From contig PKYZ01000170.1 of the NCBI GenBank assembly GCA_003132865.1, positions 1-15,343 on the forward strand: 15,343 bases of DNA, given 5' to 3'. Made by a program: the position numbers and the translations under genes. Positions 1 through 6,261 of this stretch are shown here, in pieces. The notes under the pieces were generated by a model. That model saw only the letters and a program-made list of their open reading frames with translations. It did no database searches and was not told the DNA's origin. Position 1 is the first letter of the stretch. Every line of letters begins with the position of its first letter. The stretch is from Bryobacterales bacterium (GTDB lineage: Bacteria; Acidobacteriota; Terriglobia; Bryobacterales; Bryobacteraceae).

Positions 1-20
1 GCTGAAGCGTGCGCCACAGG
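1..20. repeat. Partial REP-like palindrome cut by the window edge
   Basis: The first 20 bases end in GCGTGCGCCACAGG, the same 14 bases found at the right half of the palindrome at 4174-4199. The sequence before this point (GCTGA-AGC...) fits the inner part of the same GCACGCT/AGCGTGC stem, whose left arm lies outside the window. It sits directly after the PBP stop codon. Confidence 0.5.
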
Positions 21-24
21 GGTT

Positions 25-906
25 TCAAAGCCGCCCCGCCCGATACGCTTCGAGGATTCTGCCGGCGACCGGGGCCGCGTCGGACCCGCCCGAATGGCCT
101 CGCAGCATGACCGCCACGACCACTTCCGGAGCGCGGCTCGGCAGAAACCCGGCGAACCACGCGATGGGCGCTCCGGATTCCGTGCGCACGCTGCCGGTCT
201 TCCCCGCCACCTTTACGCCCGGCACTTGTGCGCGCTGCCCGGTCCCATACTCGACCGCGCCTTCCAGCCCGGCCACGATGGGCTGAATCTCCGCGCGGCC
301 CGCCTGCAGTGCCAGCGACCGGTAAGCCATCGCCAACTCCGCGGCAGTGATCAGGATGCCTTCTTCGCCGAGTGCCTGCAACCGCACGGCATCGCGACTG
401 GAGACCGGCCGGATGCGGCCCGAGGCCTCGCCGAACCCGGCGCGCGCCAATTCGCCGGCCAGTTCGCCAGGCGCGAACCGCTCCGCCACGCGCGCCACGA
501 AGCAATTGCAGGAGTAGGCAAGGGCGGTCTCGACGCGCATGGGAGAATCGAGGCGTGGGTGAGAGCAATCGAACGACCGTCCCGCGATGGTGAGGCGGCC
601 GGGGCATGGCAGAGACTCCGTGGCAGTCAGCTTTCCGCTGCGCAGCAGCGCCGCCAGGACGAAAGGCTTGAGCGTGGAGCCGGGCGGCGCGAGGAACCTG
701 CCCGCGACAGCCGCCGCATGTATGGCGATCGGGCGCCGCGAGCGCACGTCAAGCAGAATGGCGGCGCCTTCGCGCGATTCGAAGAACGGCTCCAGGCTGG
801 CCGTATTGCGGGCGCGCCCCACGGCGCAGGCGGCGTAGGCAGACAGCATGGCCAGCAGCTCCCTGCGCAGCATGCCAGTGCCTGGGCTTTCCACATTGTG
901 GTCCAT
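25..906 (-). CDS. Compact penicillin-binding protein transpeptidase-domain protein
   Basis: The 293-residue protein carries the three active-site motifs of penicillin-binding transpeptidases in order and at normal spacing: S77-T-L-K80 (SxxK), S132-C-N134 (SxN) and K236-T-G238 (KTG). Such enzymes cross-link peptidoglycan peptides in the periplasm. A cysteine pair (C101, C114) lies between the first two motifs. The N-terminus, best read from M12 (start at 873: MLRRELLAMLSAYAACAVG), looks like a signal peptide or membrane anchor. No good ribosome site precedes either start, and a palindrome lies just before the upstream ATG. At under 300 residues it lacks the N-terminal pedestal domain of normal class B PBPs, which exceed 550 residues. 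The SxN motif argues against a class D beta-lactamase, which has SxV. It lies 30 bp downstream of the oxidoreductase on the same strand. The domain call is firm; the cellular role is not. Confidence 0.85.
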   Translation of the reverse strand: MDHNVESPGTGMLRRELLAMLSAYAACAVGRARNTASLEPFFESREGAAILLDVRSRRPIAIHAAAVAGRFLAPPGSTLKPFVLAALLRSGKLTATESLPCPGRLTIAGRSFDCSHPRLDSPMRVETALAYSCNCFVARVAERFAPGELAGELARAGFGEASGRIRPVSSRDAVRLQALGEEGILITAAELAMAYRSLALQAGRAEIQPIVAGLEGAVEYGTGQRAQVPGVKVAGKTGSVRTESGAPIAWFAGFLPSRAPEVVVAVMLRGHSGGSDAAPVAGRILEAYRAGRL

Positions 907-911
907 CGTGG

Positions 912-929
912 CACAGGCTTTGGCCTGTG
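912..929. repeat. REP-like palindrome between oxidoreductase and PBP genes
   Basis: A 7-bp perfect stem (912-918 with 923-929) encloses a TTTG loop. Read on the minus strand it is followed by CCAC, like the other palindromes at 4174-4199 and 12773-12794. It has no T-tract, so it is not a convincing intrinsic terminator. Confidence 0.5.
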
Positions 930-936
930 AGCAGCC

Positions 937-2454
937 CTACAGCTCCCAGCCCTTCCGATACTCCCGGTACAGATACTTGTTCGCGTCCGGCACATTCGTA
1001 ATCTTCATGCTGGCCGCGTCGTAATCGAGTCTCCGCCCGACGCGCAGGGCGACCGCACCCAGGTTGAACGCCTCCGAAATTGGTCCCGCGTGCAGGAACT
1101 CGCCTGGCGAGGGCTTCCCGCCGCGGCAAGCCGCCACCCATTGCGTCGCGCCCCAGAGAGGATCCCGCTGCGCGCGTTCGGGAGCCGCCTTGGGCCCTTG
1201 GTACTCGCGCATCTTCTTCTCCGGAATAATCCGCGGATCGTCGATCTGAAAGCCGGCCAGAATCTTGCCCTTGTCGCCGACGAACATCATTCCCTCGGCG
1301 TCCAATTCCTTGTTATCCACTTCCAGTTCCTCGGGAGTGCGCGGCCGCATCCCGCCGTCGTACCAGAACAGATCCAGAGGGCCCATGTCTTCGCGCGCCG
1401 CAAACTTGAAGCGGATGGTGCATGCCAGCGGGAACGAATAGTCGTTTCTGATCTTCTGGCTGACCTGATCGGTGATGGCGCATGCGCCGCTGGGCCGCGC
1501 CTCCACACTCACCGGAGCGCCGAGCTTCAACGTCCGGAACACCACCCACAAGCTGTAATGGCCCATGTCGGCGATCGATCCCCCGCCGAAGTCGTACCAG
1601 CCGCGAAACACGTTATGCGTGTAATTCGGATGATAGGGCCGGTCGCGCGCGGGGCCCAGCCAAAGGTCCCAATCGAAGCCCGCCGGAACCGGCGGCTGAT
1701 CGGTGGGCAGCGTCAGGTACTGCGGCCACACGGGCCGGTTCGACCAGTTGTGCACCTCGCGCAACGTGCCGATCGCACCGTCCTTGATCCAGGCCATGAT
1801 CGGATCCATCGATCCGTTCGTGTCCCAAGGAATGAAGTGCGTGGCGGCCTTGGTGGCGCGCGCCGTTTCCAGTACCTGGCGGGCCTCATACAGCCGGTTG
1901 GCGATGGGCTTGTGCATCATCACATGCTTGCCCTTCTTCATGGCGGCGATGGCGATGGTCGCATGCAGATGATCGGGCGTCATGATCTTCACGCCGTCCA
2001 CATCCTTCTGCTTCTCCAATAGCTCTCGAAAGTCGGCGTAAGATGCGCAGCCTTTGTAATTGCCCGAGGGACTCTTGCTCGCATAGTACGTCTCGACGAT
2101 CTCGCGGCCCACTTCGCGGCCGCCGGGGATGCCGTCCACGCCCTCGCGCCAGTTGGGCTTGTCGATGAACTTTCGGATGCTGTTGCGCAGCCAGTTCTTC
2201 GACCAGTCAACGTAATCGTTGCTGTCCTTGTTCGGATCGCAGACGGCGACCACCTGGATGTCATTACTCGGCAGTAACTCCATCAGTTCCCGGGTTCCCT
2301 GGGTGCCCAAGCCGATGTAGGCCAAGGTAACCTTGTCGCTGGGGGCCACAAATTGCGGCCCGCCCAGGACATGCCGGGGAAGAATGGTGAATGCGGCGGC
2401 CGTACCGGCTGCCTTTTCCAAAAACCTGCGGCGGTCTATCTCAGATGAAGACAT
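937..2454 (-). CDS. Tat-exported Gfo/Idh/MocA family oxidoreductase
   Basis: The 505-residue protein is an NAD(P)-dependent dehydrogenase of the Gfo/Idh/MocA type, a family that usually acts on sugars or sugar derivatives. Residues 8-30 are a twin-arginine signal (RRRFLEKAAG followed by a hydrophobic stretch), so the folded enzyme is probably exported with its cofactor. The Rossmann glycine loop is GLGTQG (48-53), followed by VVAVCDP at 68-74. TPDHLH (159-164) and KHVMMHKPIA (176-185) match the family's nucleotide-domain hallmarks, although the usual EKP is HKP here. GGSIADMGHY (291-300) belongs to the C-terminal substrate domain. The start is supported by an AGGAGA Shine-Dalgarno at 2461-2466. 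Solibacter-type acidobacteria hold many such Tat-signal paralogues. The substrate cannot be read from the sequence. Confidence 0.92.
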   Translation of the reverse strand: MSSSEIDRRRFLEKAAGTAAAFTILPRHVLGGPQFVAPSDKVTLAYIGLGTQGTRELMELLPSNDIQVVAVCDPNKDSNDYVDWSKNWLRNSIRKFIDKPNWREGVDGIPGGREVGREIVETYYASKSPSGNYKGCASYADFRELLEKQKDVDGVKIMTPDHLHATIAIAAMKKGKHVMMHKPIANRLYEARQVLETARATKAATHFIPWDTNGSMDPIMAWIKDGAIGTLREVHNWSNRPVWPQYLTLPTDQPPVPAGFDWDLWLGPARDRPYHPNYTHNVFRGWYDFGGGSIADMGHYSLWVVFRTLKLGAPVSVEARPSGACAITDQVSQKIRNDYSFPLACTIRFKFAAREDMGPLDLFWYDGGMRPRTPEELEVDNKELDAEGMMFVGDKGKILAGFQIDDPRIIPEKKMREYQGPKAAPERAQRDPLWGATQWVAACRGGKPSPGEFLHAGPISEAFNLGAVALRVGRRLDYDAASMKITNVPDANKYLYREYRKGWEL

Positions 2455-2487
2455 CGAAAATCTCCTGAAGAAAATCTAACGGCGCGA

Positions 2488-2508
2488 TTCTGCCTTCTGC
2501 CTTCTGGC
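2488..2508. repeat. Three tandem heptamers (TTCTGCC type)
   Basis: Three consecutive 7-bp units, TTCTGCC, TTCTGCC and TTCTGGC, lie in the 59-bp gap between the zinc-ribbon gene stop and the oxidoreductase ribosome-binding site. Short heptamer arrays of this kind can vary in copy number. No function is visible. Confidence 0.6.
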
Positions 2509-2513
2509 TTTGC

Positions 2514-2966
2514 TCAGATCCATTTATGCGTGAACATGAACCAGATTACCAGCACGCTGCCCGCGCCTAGCAGCCAGGCGATGGCCGTTTTCAGCGGCGG
2601 CCGCACCAGCCAGGCGCGCGCGGCATGGGAATTCTGACGGGGTTCCTCGCGGAACGGCTTCAGGAAGCGGCGCTGCAAGCTGGATGGCAGATTCTGTATG
2701 GCGCGCGCGATCTCTTCCCTGCCTCTGCGGTCGGCTATCAGGATGGTCGCCGAGTTCAGCCCGTTGGTGGATTTCAGCAGCTTGCGGCGCAACGGCGCCG
2801 GCACTTCCTTCACCGACCGGTAGACGGCATCCGTCTCGCCCGCCGAGATCAAGATCGTGGAGCTCTTCATCACGCCCGATCTTGCCGCCGCGTGCGTTGC
2901 GCCGCAATAGGGGCAGATCAGCCCTTCCGCCGCGTCGAACTTTTTTCCGCACCGCCGGCAATTCAT
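2514..2966 (-). CDS. Zinc-ribbon, tail-anchored membrane protein with internal repeat
   Basis: The 150-residue protein opens with a four-cysteine zinc ribbon (C3, C6, C18, C21; CRRC...CPYC) and ends with a probable transmembrane helix at about 126-146 followed by HKWI. This suggests a cytoplasmic domain tethered at its C-terminus. The middle holds two similar units of about 33 residues (35-67 and 72-105), each beginning S-(S/A)-TILI and ending with a P..L..R..LK pattern. The ATG lies 1 nt after the LysR stop codon, so translation is probably coupled and the two genes form an operon. No catalytic motif is seen and the family is not recognised. Zinc-ribbon plus one membrane helix is a common acidobacterial architecture, but the function is unknown. 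Confidence 0.75.
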   Translation of the reverse strand: MNCRRCGKKFDAAEGLICPYCGATHAAARSGVMKSSTILISAGETDAVYRSVKEVPAPLRRKLLKSTNGLNSATILIADRRGREEIARAIQNLPSSLQRRFLKPFREEPRQNSHAARAWLVRPPLKTAIAWLLGAGSVLVIWFMFTHKWI

Positions 2967-2967
2967 C

Positions 2968-3894
2968 TCATCCCACCATGACCTTGGGGCGCTTGTCGCG
3001 CGCCAGTTGCCGGTCGCCCAGGTTGTCCAGAACCACTTGAATGAAGCCCAGCGCGGCTTTGGAAAGGGCTTTATCCTTGCGGTAGATCAGCCCCAGCCGC
3101 CGGATCATCGGCTCGGGCGCCAGCGAAATGGCGCGCAGCTTTCCGGCGGCCACTTCCTCGCGGCAGTTGGAAACCGCCAGGAACGATACGCCCAGACCGG
3201 CCATGACGAAACGCTTCATCATCTCGGTGGAATCCAGTTCCATGGAGACGCGCAGGTCGTCTTCCACCAATTCGAACCAGGCGTTGAGCCGCGCGCGCGT
3301 GGTTCCGGATTTGGGCAGCAGCAATTGGAACTGCAGCAGATCGGGCGCGTGCACGGTTTTGCGGTCGGCCAAGGGGTGGCGCGCCGGCGCGATCAGCCGG
3401 ATTTCGTCCTTGTAAATGTCCGCCACCTGCAGCCGCTTCTCCTGGACGGGCAATTGCGTGAGTCCAAAGTCGGCGATGTTTTCCATGACCGCATCCACGA
3501 CGTGCGCGCCGTAGGAACGGTTCACCTGGAGCTGCACGGCGGGGAACAGGTTCTTGTACTCGGAGAACACTTGCGGCAGCACGTAGATGCAGGTCGCCTC
3601 GTTGGCGGCGATCACCAGTTCGCCGCGCGGGTTGCGCTCTAGTTCGTTGATGGCGTCCTGCGCCTGGCGGCGCTGGTCCAGCATTTGGGCGGCGTAATCG
3701 GCGAAGATTTTGCCGGCTGTGGTCAGGGAGATGCGGCTGCCGAAGCGCTCGAAAAGGGCGGTGTTGAGCTCCTGCTCGAGCTGGCGCACTTGTGCGCTTA
3801 TGGCCGGCTGGGTCCGGTAGCAGGTCTGGGCGGCTTTCGAGAAGCTTTTCAGCCTGACGATTTCGAGGAATGTGTGCAGTTGGTCGAAATCCAT
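2968..3894 (-). CDS. LysR-family transcriptional regulator
   Basis: The 308-residue protein has the standard LysR layout. An N-terminal winged helix-turn-helix occupies about residues 1-65; residues 18-37 (SFSKAAQTCYRTQPAISAQV) form the recognition unit, followed by the linker helix QLEQELNTALFER. An effector-binding domain follows from about residue 92 to 300. Length is normal for the family. The effector and targets cannot be read. The zinc-ribbon gene starts 1 nt after its stop, so it is at least co-transcribed with that gene and may regulate it or the oxidoreductase beyond. No divergent partner gene is present; upstream there is a gene-free stretch containing a plausible promoter and a palindromic element. 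The start ATG has only a weak AGGGG ribosome site. Confidence 0.92.
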   Translation of the reverse strand: MDFDQLHTFLEIVRLKSFSKAAQTCYRTQPAISAQVRQLEQELNTALFERFGSRISLTTAGKIFADYAAQMLDQRRQAQDAINELERNPRGELVIAANEATCIYVLPQVFSEYKNLFPAVQLQVNRSYGAHVVDAVMENIADFGLTQLPVQEKRLQVADIYKDEIRLIAPARHPLADRKTVHAPDLLQFQLLLPKSGTTRARLNAWFELVEDDLRVSMELDSTEMMKRFVMAGLGVSFLAVSNCREEVAAGKLRAISLAPEPMIRRLGLIYRKDKALSKAALGFIQVVLDNLGDRQLARDKRPKVMVG

Positions 3895-3966
3895 GCGCTA
3901 CGCCACCCCTCGCTCCCCCCACCAGGAGGAGCGCCTCCGCGCCCAAACAAAACATGAATGGGAGGG

Positions 3967-3995
3967 ATAGAAATAATCAATTTCCCTCTCGTCAA
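3967..3995 (-). promoter_or_regulatory. Candidate sigma-70 promoter for the LysR/zinc-ribbon operon
   Basis: On the minus strand TTGACG (3990-3995) is separated by exactly 17 nt from TTCTAT (3967-3972). The -35 is close to consensus and the -10 is weak. The predicted transcript would have a leader of about 65 nt before the LysR ATG at 3894. The AT-rich stretch just upstream (about 3999-4020) is a plausible autoregulatory site, as LysR genes often bind their own promoter region, but no clear T-N11-A palindrome stands out. Confidence 0.35.
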
Positions 3996-4153
3996 GCATT
4001 GTTGGTATGTATTGTAACAGAAGGCTCCGGGTGGTGCGGTTTAGAGAGAATGTGGGAATGCCTTAAGCCGCAGCCGCCTCGACTGGGGCGGATCGCCGCA
4101 CCTTTAACCCGGCGCCGGATTGCTCTCCAGGTGTAGCGTCTGCAAAAAACGTA

Positions 4154-4199
4154 TCCCCACGAGTGGGGACACGGCACGCTTGAGAGCGTGCGCCACAGG
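4154..4199. repeat. Compound REP-like double palindrome
   Basis: Two hairpins sit side by side: TCCCCAC-GA-GTGGGGA (4154-4169) and GCACGCT-TGAG-AGCGTGC (4174-4191), the second followed by GCCACAGG (4192-4199). The same tail is found at window positions 7-20. The arrangement resembles the compound element at 12720-12794. It lies just beyond the stop of the ankyrin gene. Confidence 0.6.
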
Positions 4200-4212
4200 T
4201 ACATCAGGCCCA

Positions 4213-5703
4213 TCAAATCAATCCGCGTTCCCGCAACACCGCATCCATATCGGGTTTGCCCGTTGGTAAATCCACAGTTGGGATTGTGACGCCCGCGGCG
4301 ATCAGTAACCGCGCGACCTGCGGATAGTCGCCAGCGCCTTCGTCGCAATTGTGCACTCCGTGTCCAAACCACCCCGGCGGCGTTCCATGGAATTGCCGGT
4401 CCTCTATCGTCAAGGACGCGCCGTGATTCAGGAGGAGTTCCACGAGATCGGCATAGCCCTTCCAGCAGGCCCAGTGCAAAGCCGTAGCTCCCATATCTCC
4501 GCGCGCGTCCACAGGCATACCTGCAGCCAACAGCGCCCCAACCGCCGGCGTGCGATGGCCCATCGTGAGATCGGGGACCAAACGCTCATTGCCAGGGGAC
4601 GCCGCGATCTCCGGCCGTGTGAGGAGCAGGCGATCCAGTTCCCCGGGGTCGGCTGTCGCGCACGCGCCCAGAAAGCGATCCAGTACCGATATGTCCGTCT
4701 TGGCACCACGCGTCTCTAAGAGCGCAGCGACTTCTGTCTGGCCGCTCTGAACAGCCACGGCGTACGCCGTTCGGCCGTCCTCGCGCTCTGCATCCAGGTC
4801 TGCGCCCCTGTCGAGCAGAGCGGCCGCGGTTGCCGCCCTTCGTCCCCGCCAGACGGCCCAGTGGAGCGCGGTTTCGCCGCGATGGTTGACCTCGTTCGGA
4901 TTTGCTCCGGCTGCCAACAAGAGCTGCAAGCCCTCCATGTCTTCGCGATTCAGCATGTGTTTAAGAGCGTTCGTACCAGCGGGCGTTGCGCCGTGGCGGA
5001 GCAGCAGATTCATGCATGCCAGATCCCGATGCTCTGTCGAATGGTAAAGTGATTCCGAGTCGTTCGGATTGGCGCCCGCTTCGAGCAGCGCCAGGGCAAG
5101 CGCGGGACTGTTGTTGAGGCCGGTCGCGGCGTACAGGCACGAGAGGGAATTGTCGGGCAAATCCTCGGGAATGAACGCGGCGTTGGGATCGGCGCCATGG
5201 CGCAAAAGGATGCGCGCCGTCTCGGCCAGATCGCCTGCCCGGCTCGACATTCCGTCGGCAAAACGGGAGAAGCAGACGTAGAGAAGCGGCTCGAGGTTTT
5301 GCGGGCCGCTGCGGCCGGTCGCGAGCGCCGGCGTCTCCGTCACCGCGCGCTCTACGCGTTGCCAGTCCCCCAGCACCAGGGCCACATAGAATCCAGCGCC
5401 GGCGATTTGCGGATGGGCGGCTAATATCTCTTCCGCCTGCCGCAGATCTGAAAGGGCTGTGTCTATGAACGTTGCGGCCAGGCCCTGATCGTCAAGACCC
5501 GACTGTAGGATGAAGGTGCGGAAGCGTGGCCAACTGGCAAAGCCTTGCTCCCGGGCGATGGTCAGTTGTGCATCGTGCAGCTTTGGCGCCGCGGGATCGT
5601 AGTTGGTTGGGTGGCGCGAGAGACGTTCGAGTGAAGCAGGATCGCCCGATCGGGCGGCTTTGAGCAAAGCTTTCGCTTGTTTGCGGTAATACTCGGTCGG
5701 CAT
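4213..5703 (-). CDS. Ankyrin-repeat protein
   Basis: The 496-residue protein has many ankyrin units: repeated G.TALHWA.W.G...A..LL..GA patterns, for example around NHRGETALHWAVWRGRRA and DMGATALHWACWKGYADL, and the LLRHGADPNA and LLEAGANPND turns. Ankyrin arrays bind other proteins. The N-terminus (QAKALLKAARSGDPASLERL, then AQLTIAREQGFASWPRF) is a module seen ahead of ankyrin arrays in acidobacteria and related soil bacteria. No signal peptide or membrane helix is visible, so it is probably cytoplasmic. The start is well supported by a strong Shine-Dalgarno, AAAGGAGGT (5707-5715). Upstream lies a conserved leader element (5722-5841) that also occurs at 9166-9286 and may control translation. 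The gene is divergent from padR. Binding partners are unknown. Confidence 0.92.
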   Translation of the reverse strand: MPTEYYRKQAKALLKAARSGDPASLERLSRHPTNYDPAAPKLHDAQLTIAREQGFASWPRFRTFILQSGLDDQGLAATFIDTALSDLRQAEEILAAHPQIAGAGFYVALVLGDWQRVERAVTETPALATGRSGPQNLEPLLYVCFSRFADGMSSRAGDLAETARILLRHGADPNAAFIPEDLPDNSLSCLYAATGLNNSPALALALLEAGANPNDSESLYHSTEHRDLACMNLLLRHGATPAGTNALKHMLNREDMEGLQLLLAAGANPNEVNHRGETALHWAVWRGRRAATAAALLDRGADLDAEREDGRTAYAVAVQSGQTEVAALLETRGAKTDISVLDRFLGACATADPGELDRLLLTRPEIAASPGNERLVPDLTMGHRTPAVGALLAAGMPVDARGDMGATALHWACWKGYADLVELLLNHGASLTIEDRQFHGTPPGWFGHGVHNCDEGAGDYPQVARLLIAAGVTIPTVDLPTGKPDMDAVLRERGLI

Positions 5704-5721
5704 ACGACCTCCTTTCGATTT

Positions 5722-5841
5722 GCGCCCATCGTCCGCATAACGGGCTGAAAGAAGGTTCGTCAGACTGTGGAAAACCGAATGGCGGGAAAGTCCCTTTCCG
5801 CGGACCGGCAGCGCCCATGCGCGCTTGCAAATATCATATCA
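5722..5841 (-). promoter_or_regulatory. Conserved promoter-leader element, copy A (ankyrin gene)
   Basis: This element matches 9166-9286 in the same orientation at roughly 85% by eye, including a 27-bp identical block (5783-5809 and 9228-9254). On the minus strand it begins with an extended -10, TGATATGAT (5833-5841), predicting a start near 5826 and a leader of about 120 nt to the ankyrin ATG. The RNA contains a GGAAAG-GGA-CTTTCC hairpin (5785-5799). It also contains ACCTTCTTTC (complement of 5747-5756), which can pair over all 10 positions, one of them G-U, with GAAAGGAGGT (complement of 5707-5716), the ankyrin ribosome-binding site. GCCC/GGGC between these arms could extend the stem. The -35 region is poor, as is usual for extended -10 promoters. 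Confidence 0.55.
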
Positions 5842-5890
5842 GACGCGTGCACCTGCAAAAGAATCGGAACATGTGAGCGCGTGTGTACGT

Positions 5891-5899
5891 TGTGATAAT
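5891..5899 (+). promoter_or_regulatory. Extended -10 promoter of padR-permease operon
   Basis: TG-T-GATAAT (5891-5899) is an extended -10 with five of six bases matching TATAAT. Transcription would start near 5906, about 11 nt before the preferred padR ATG at 5917, leaving a very short leader without a Shine-Dalgarno. The symmetrical ACATGT at 5869-5874 lies at the -35 region and is a possible PadR operator half, since PadR proteins often bind ATGT/ACAT palindromes. This promoter is divergent from the ankyrin leader promoter about 50 bp away. Confidence 0.4.
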
Positions 5900-5916
5900 A
5901 TGTGGCGCTGAAATAT

Positions 5917-6261
5917 ATGGAAGATCACGCTATCGATCGCGAATGGAAGAAAGGCAGCGCCGAGCTGCTGCTGCTCTCGCTGCTCGAAGCTTTGCCCCGC
6001 CACGGCTATGAAATCAGCAAGCTGATCGAACGGCGATCGCAAGGCGCCCTCCGTTTTCACGCGGCGTCGCTATACCCGCTGCTGTATCGCCTGGAGAAGC
6101 GCGGCTGGATCCAAGGCCGATGGGTCGAGAAAAGCGGCCAGCGCCGGCGGCGCTACTACCGGCTGACTGCGCAGGGACGGAAGGTCCTGGCTTCCCAGAA
6201 GCAGGGATGGCAGACATTCGTCGAGGCCATCAGCCGAATCACCGGAGTCGAAAATGCCTGA
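5917..6261 (+). CDS. PadR-family transcriptional regulator (acidobacterial type)
   Basis: The protein has 114 residues from the ATG at 5917. An in-frame GTG at 5902 would overlap the likely -10 element and is not preferred. The PadR winged helix is clear: KGSAELLLLSLLEALPRHGY, EISKLIERRSQGALRFHAASLYPLLYRLEKRGWI, then the basic wing RWVEKSGQRRRRYYRLTAQGRKVL, and a short C-terminal helix for dimer formation. PadR proteins are usually repressors of adjacent membrane-protein genes. The permease start codon lies 8 bp inside the padR 3' end (6254 against stop 6259-6261), so the two are translationally coupled. This pairing, with expansion of both partners, is a known feature of Acidobacteria (the padR_acidobact and ADOP families of TIGRFAMs). 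The inducing signal is unknown. Confidence 0.92.
   Translation: MEDHAIDREWKKGSAELLLLSLLEALPRHGYEISKLIERRSQGALRFHAASLYPLLYRLEKRGWIQGRWVEKSGQRRRRYYRLTAQGRKVLASQKQGWQTFVEAISRITGVENA

Larger units (their letters stand above)
3895..4212. other. Gene-free stretch between LysR and ankyrin genes
   Basis: These 318 bases hold the candidate LysR promoter (3967-3995) and a double palindrome (4154-4199). The ORFs crossing the region have no recognisable protein character. Nothing else is seen at 4021-4150. Confidence 0.5.

Noticed and set aside
912..929. Intrinsic terminator after the oxidoreductase
   Set aside because: The hairpin lacks a T-tract and fits the dispersed palindrome family instead.
94..930. 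Long plus-strand ORF over the PBP gene
   Set aside because: It is antisense to a gene with three intact PBP motifs, and its own translation is arginine- and alanine-rich with no domain character.
5902..5916. GTG start for padR
   Set aside because: It lies directly after the likely -10 element and upstream of the predicted transcript start; the ATG at 5917 fits better.
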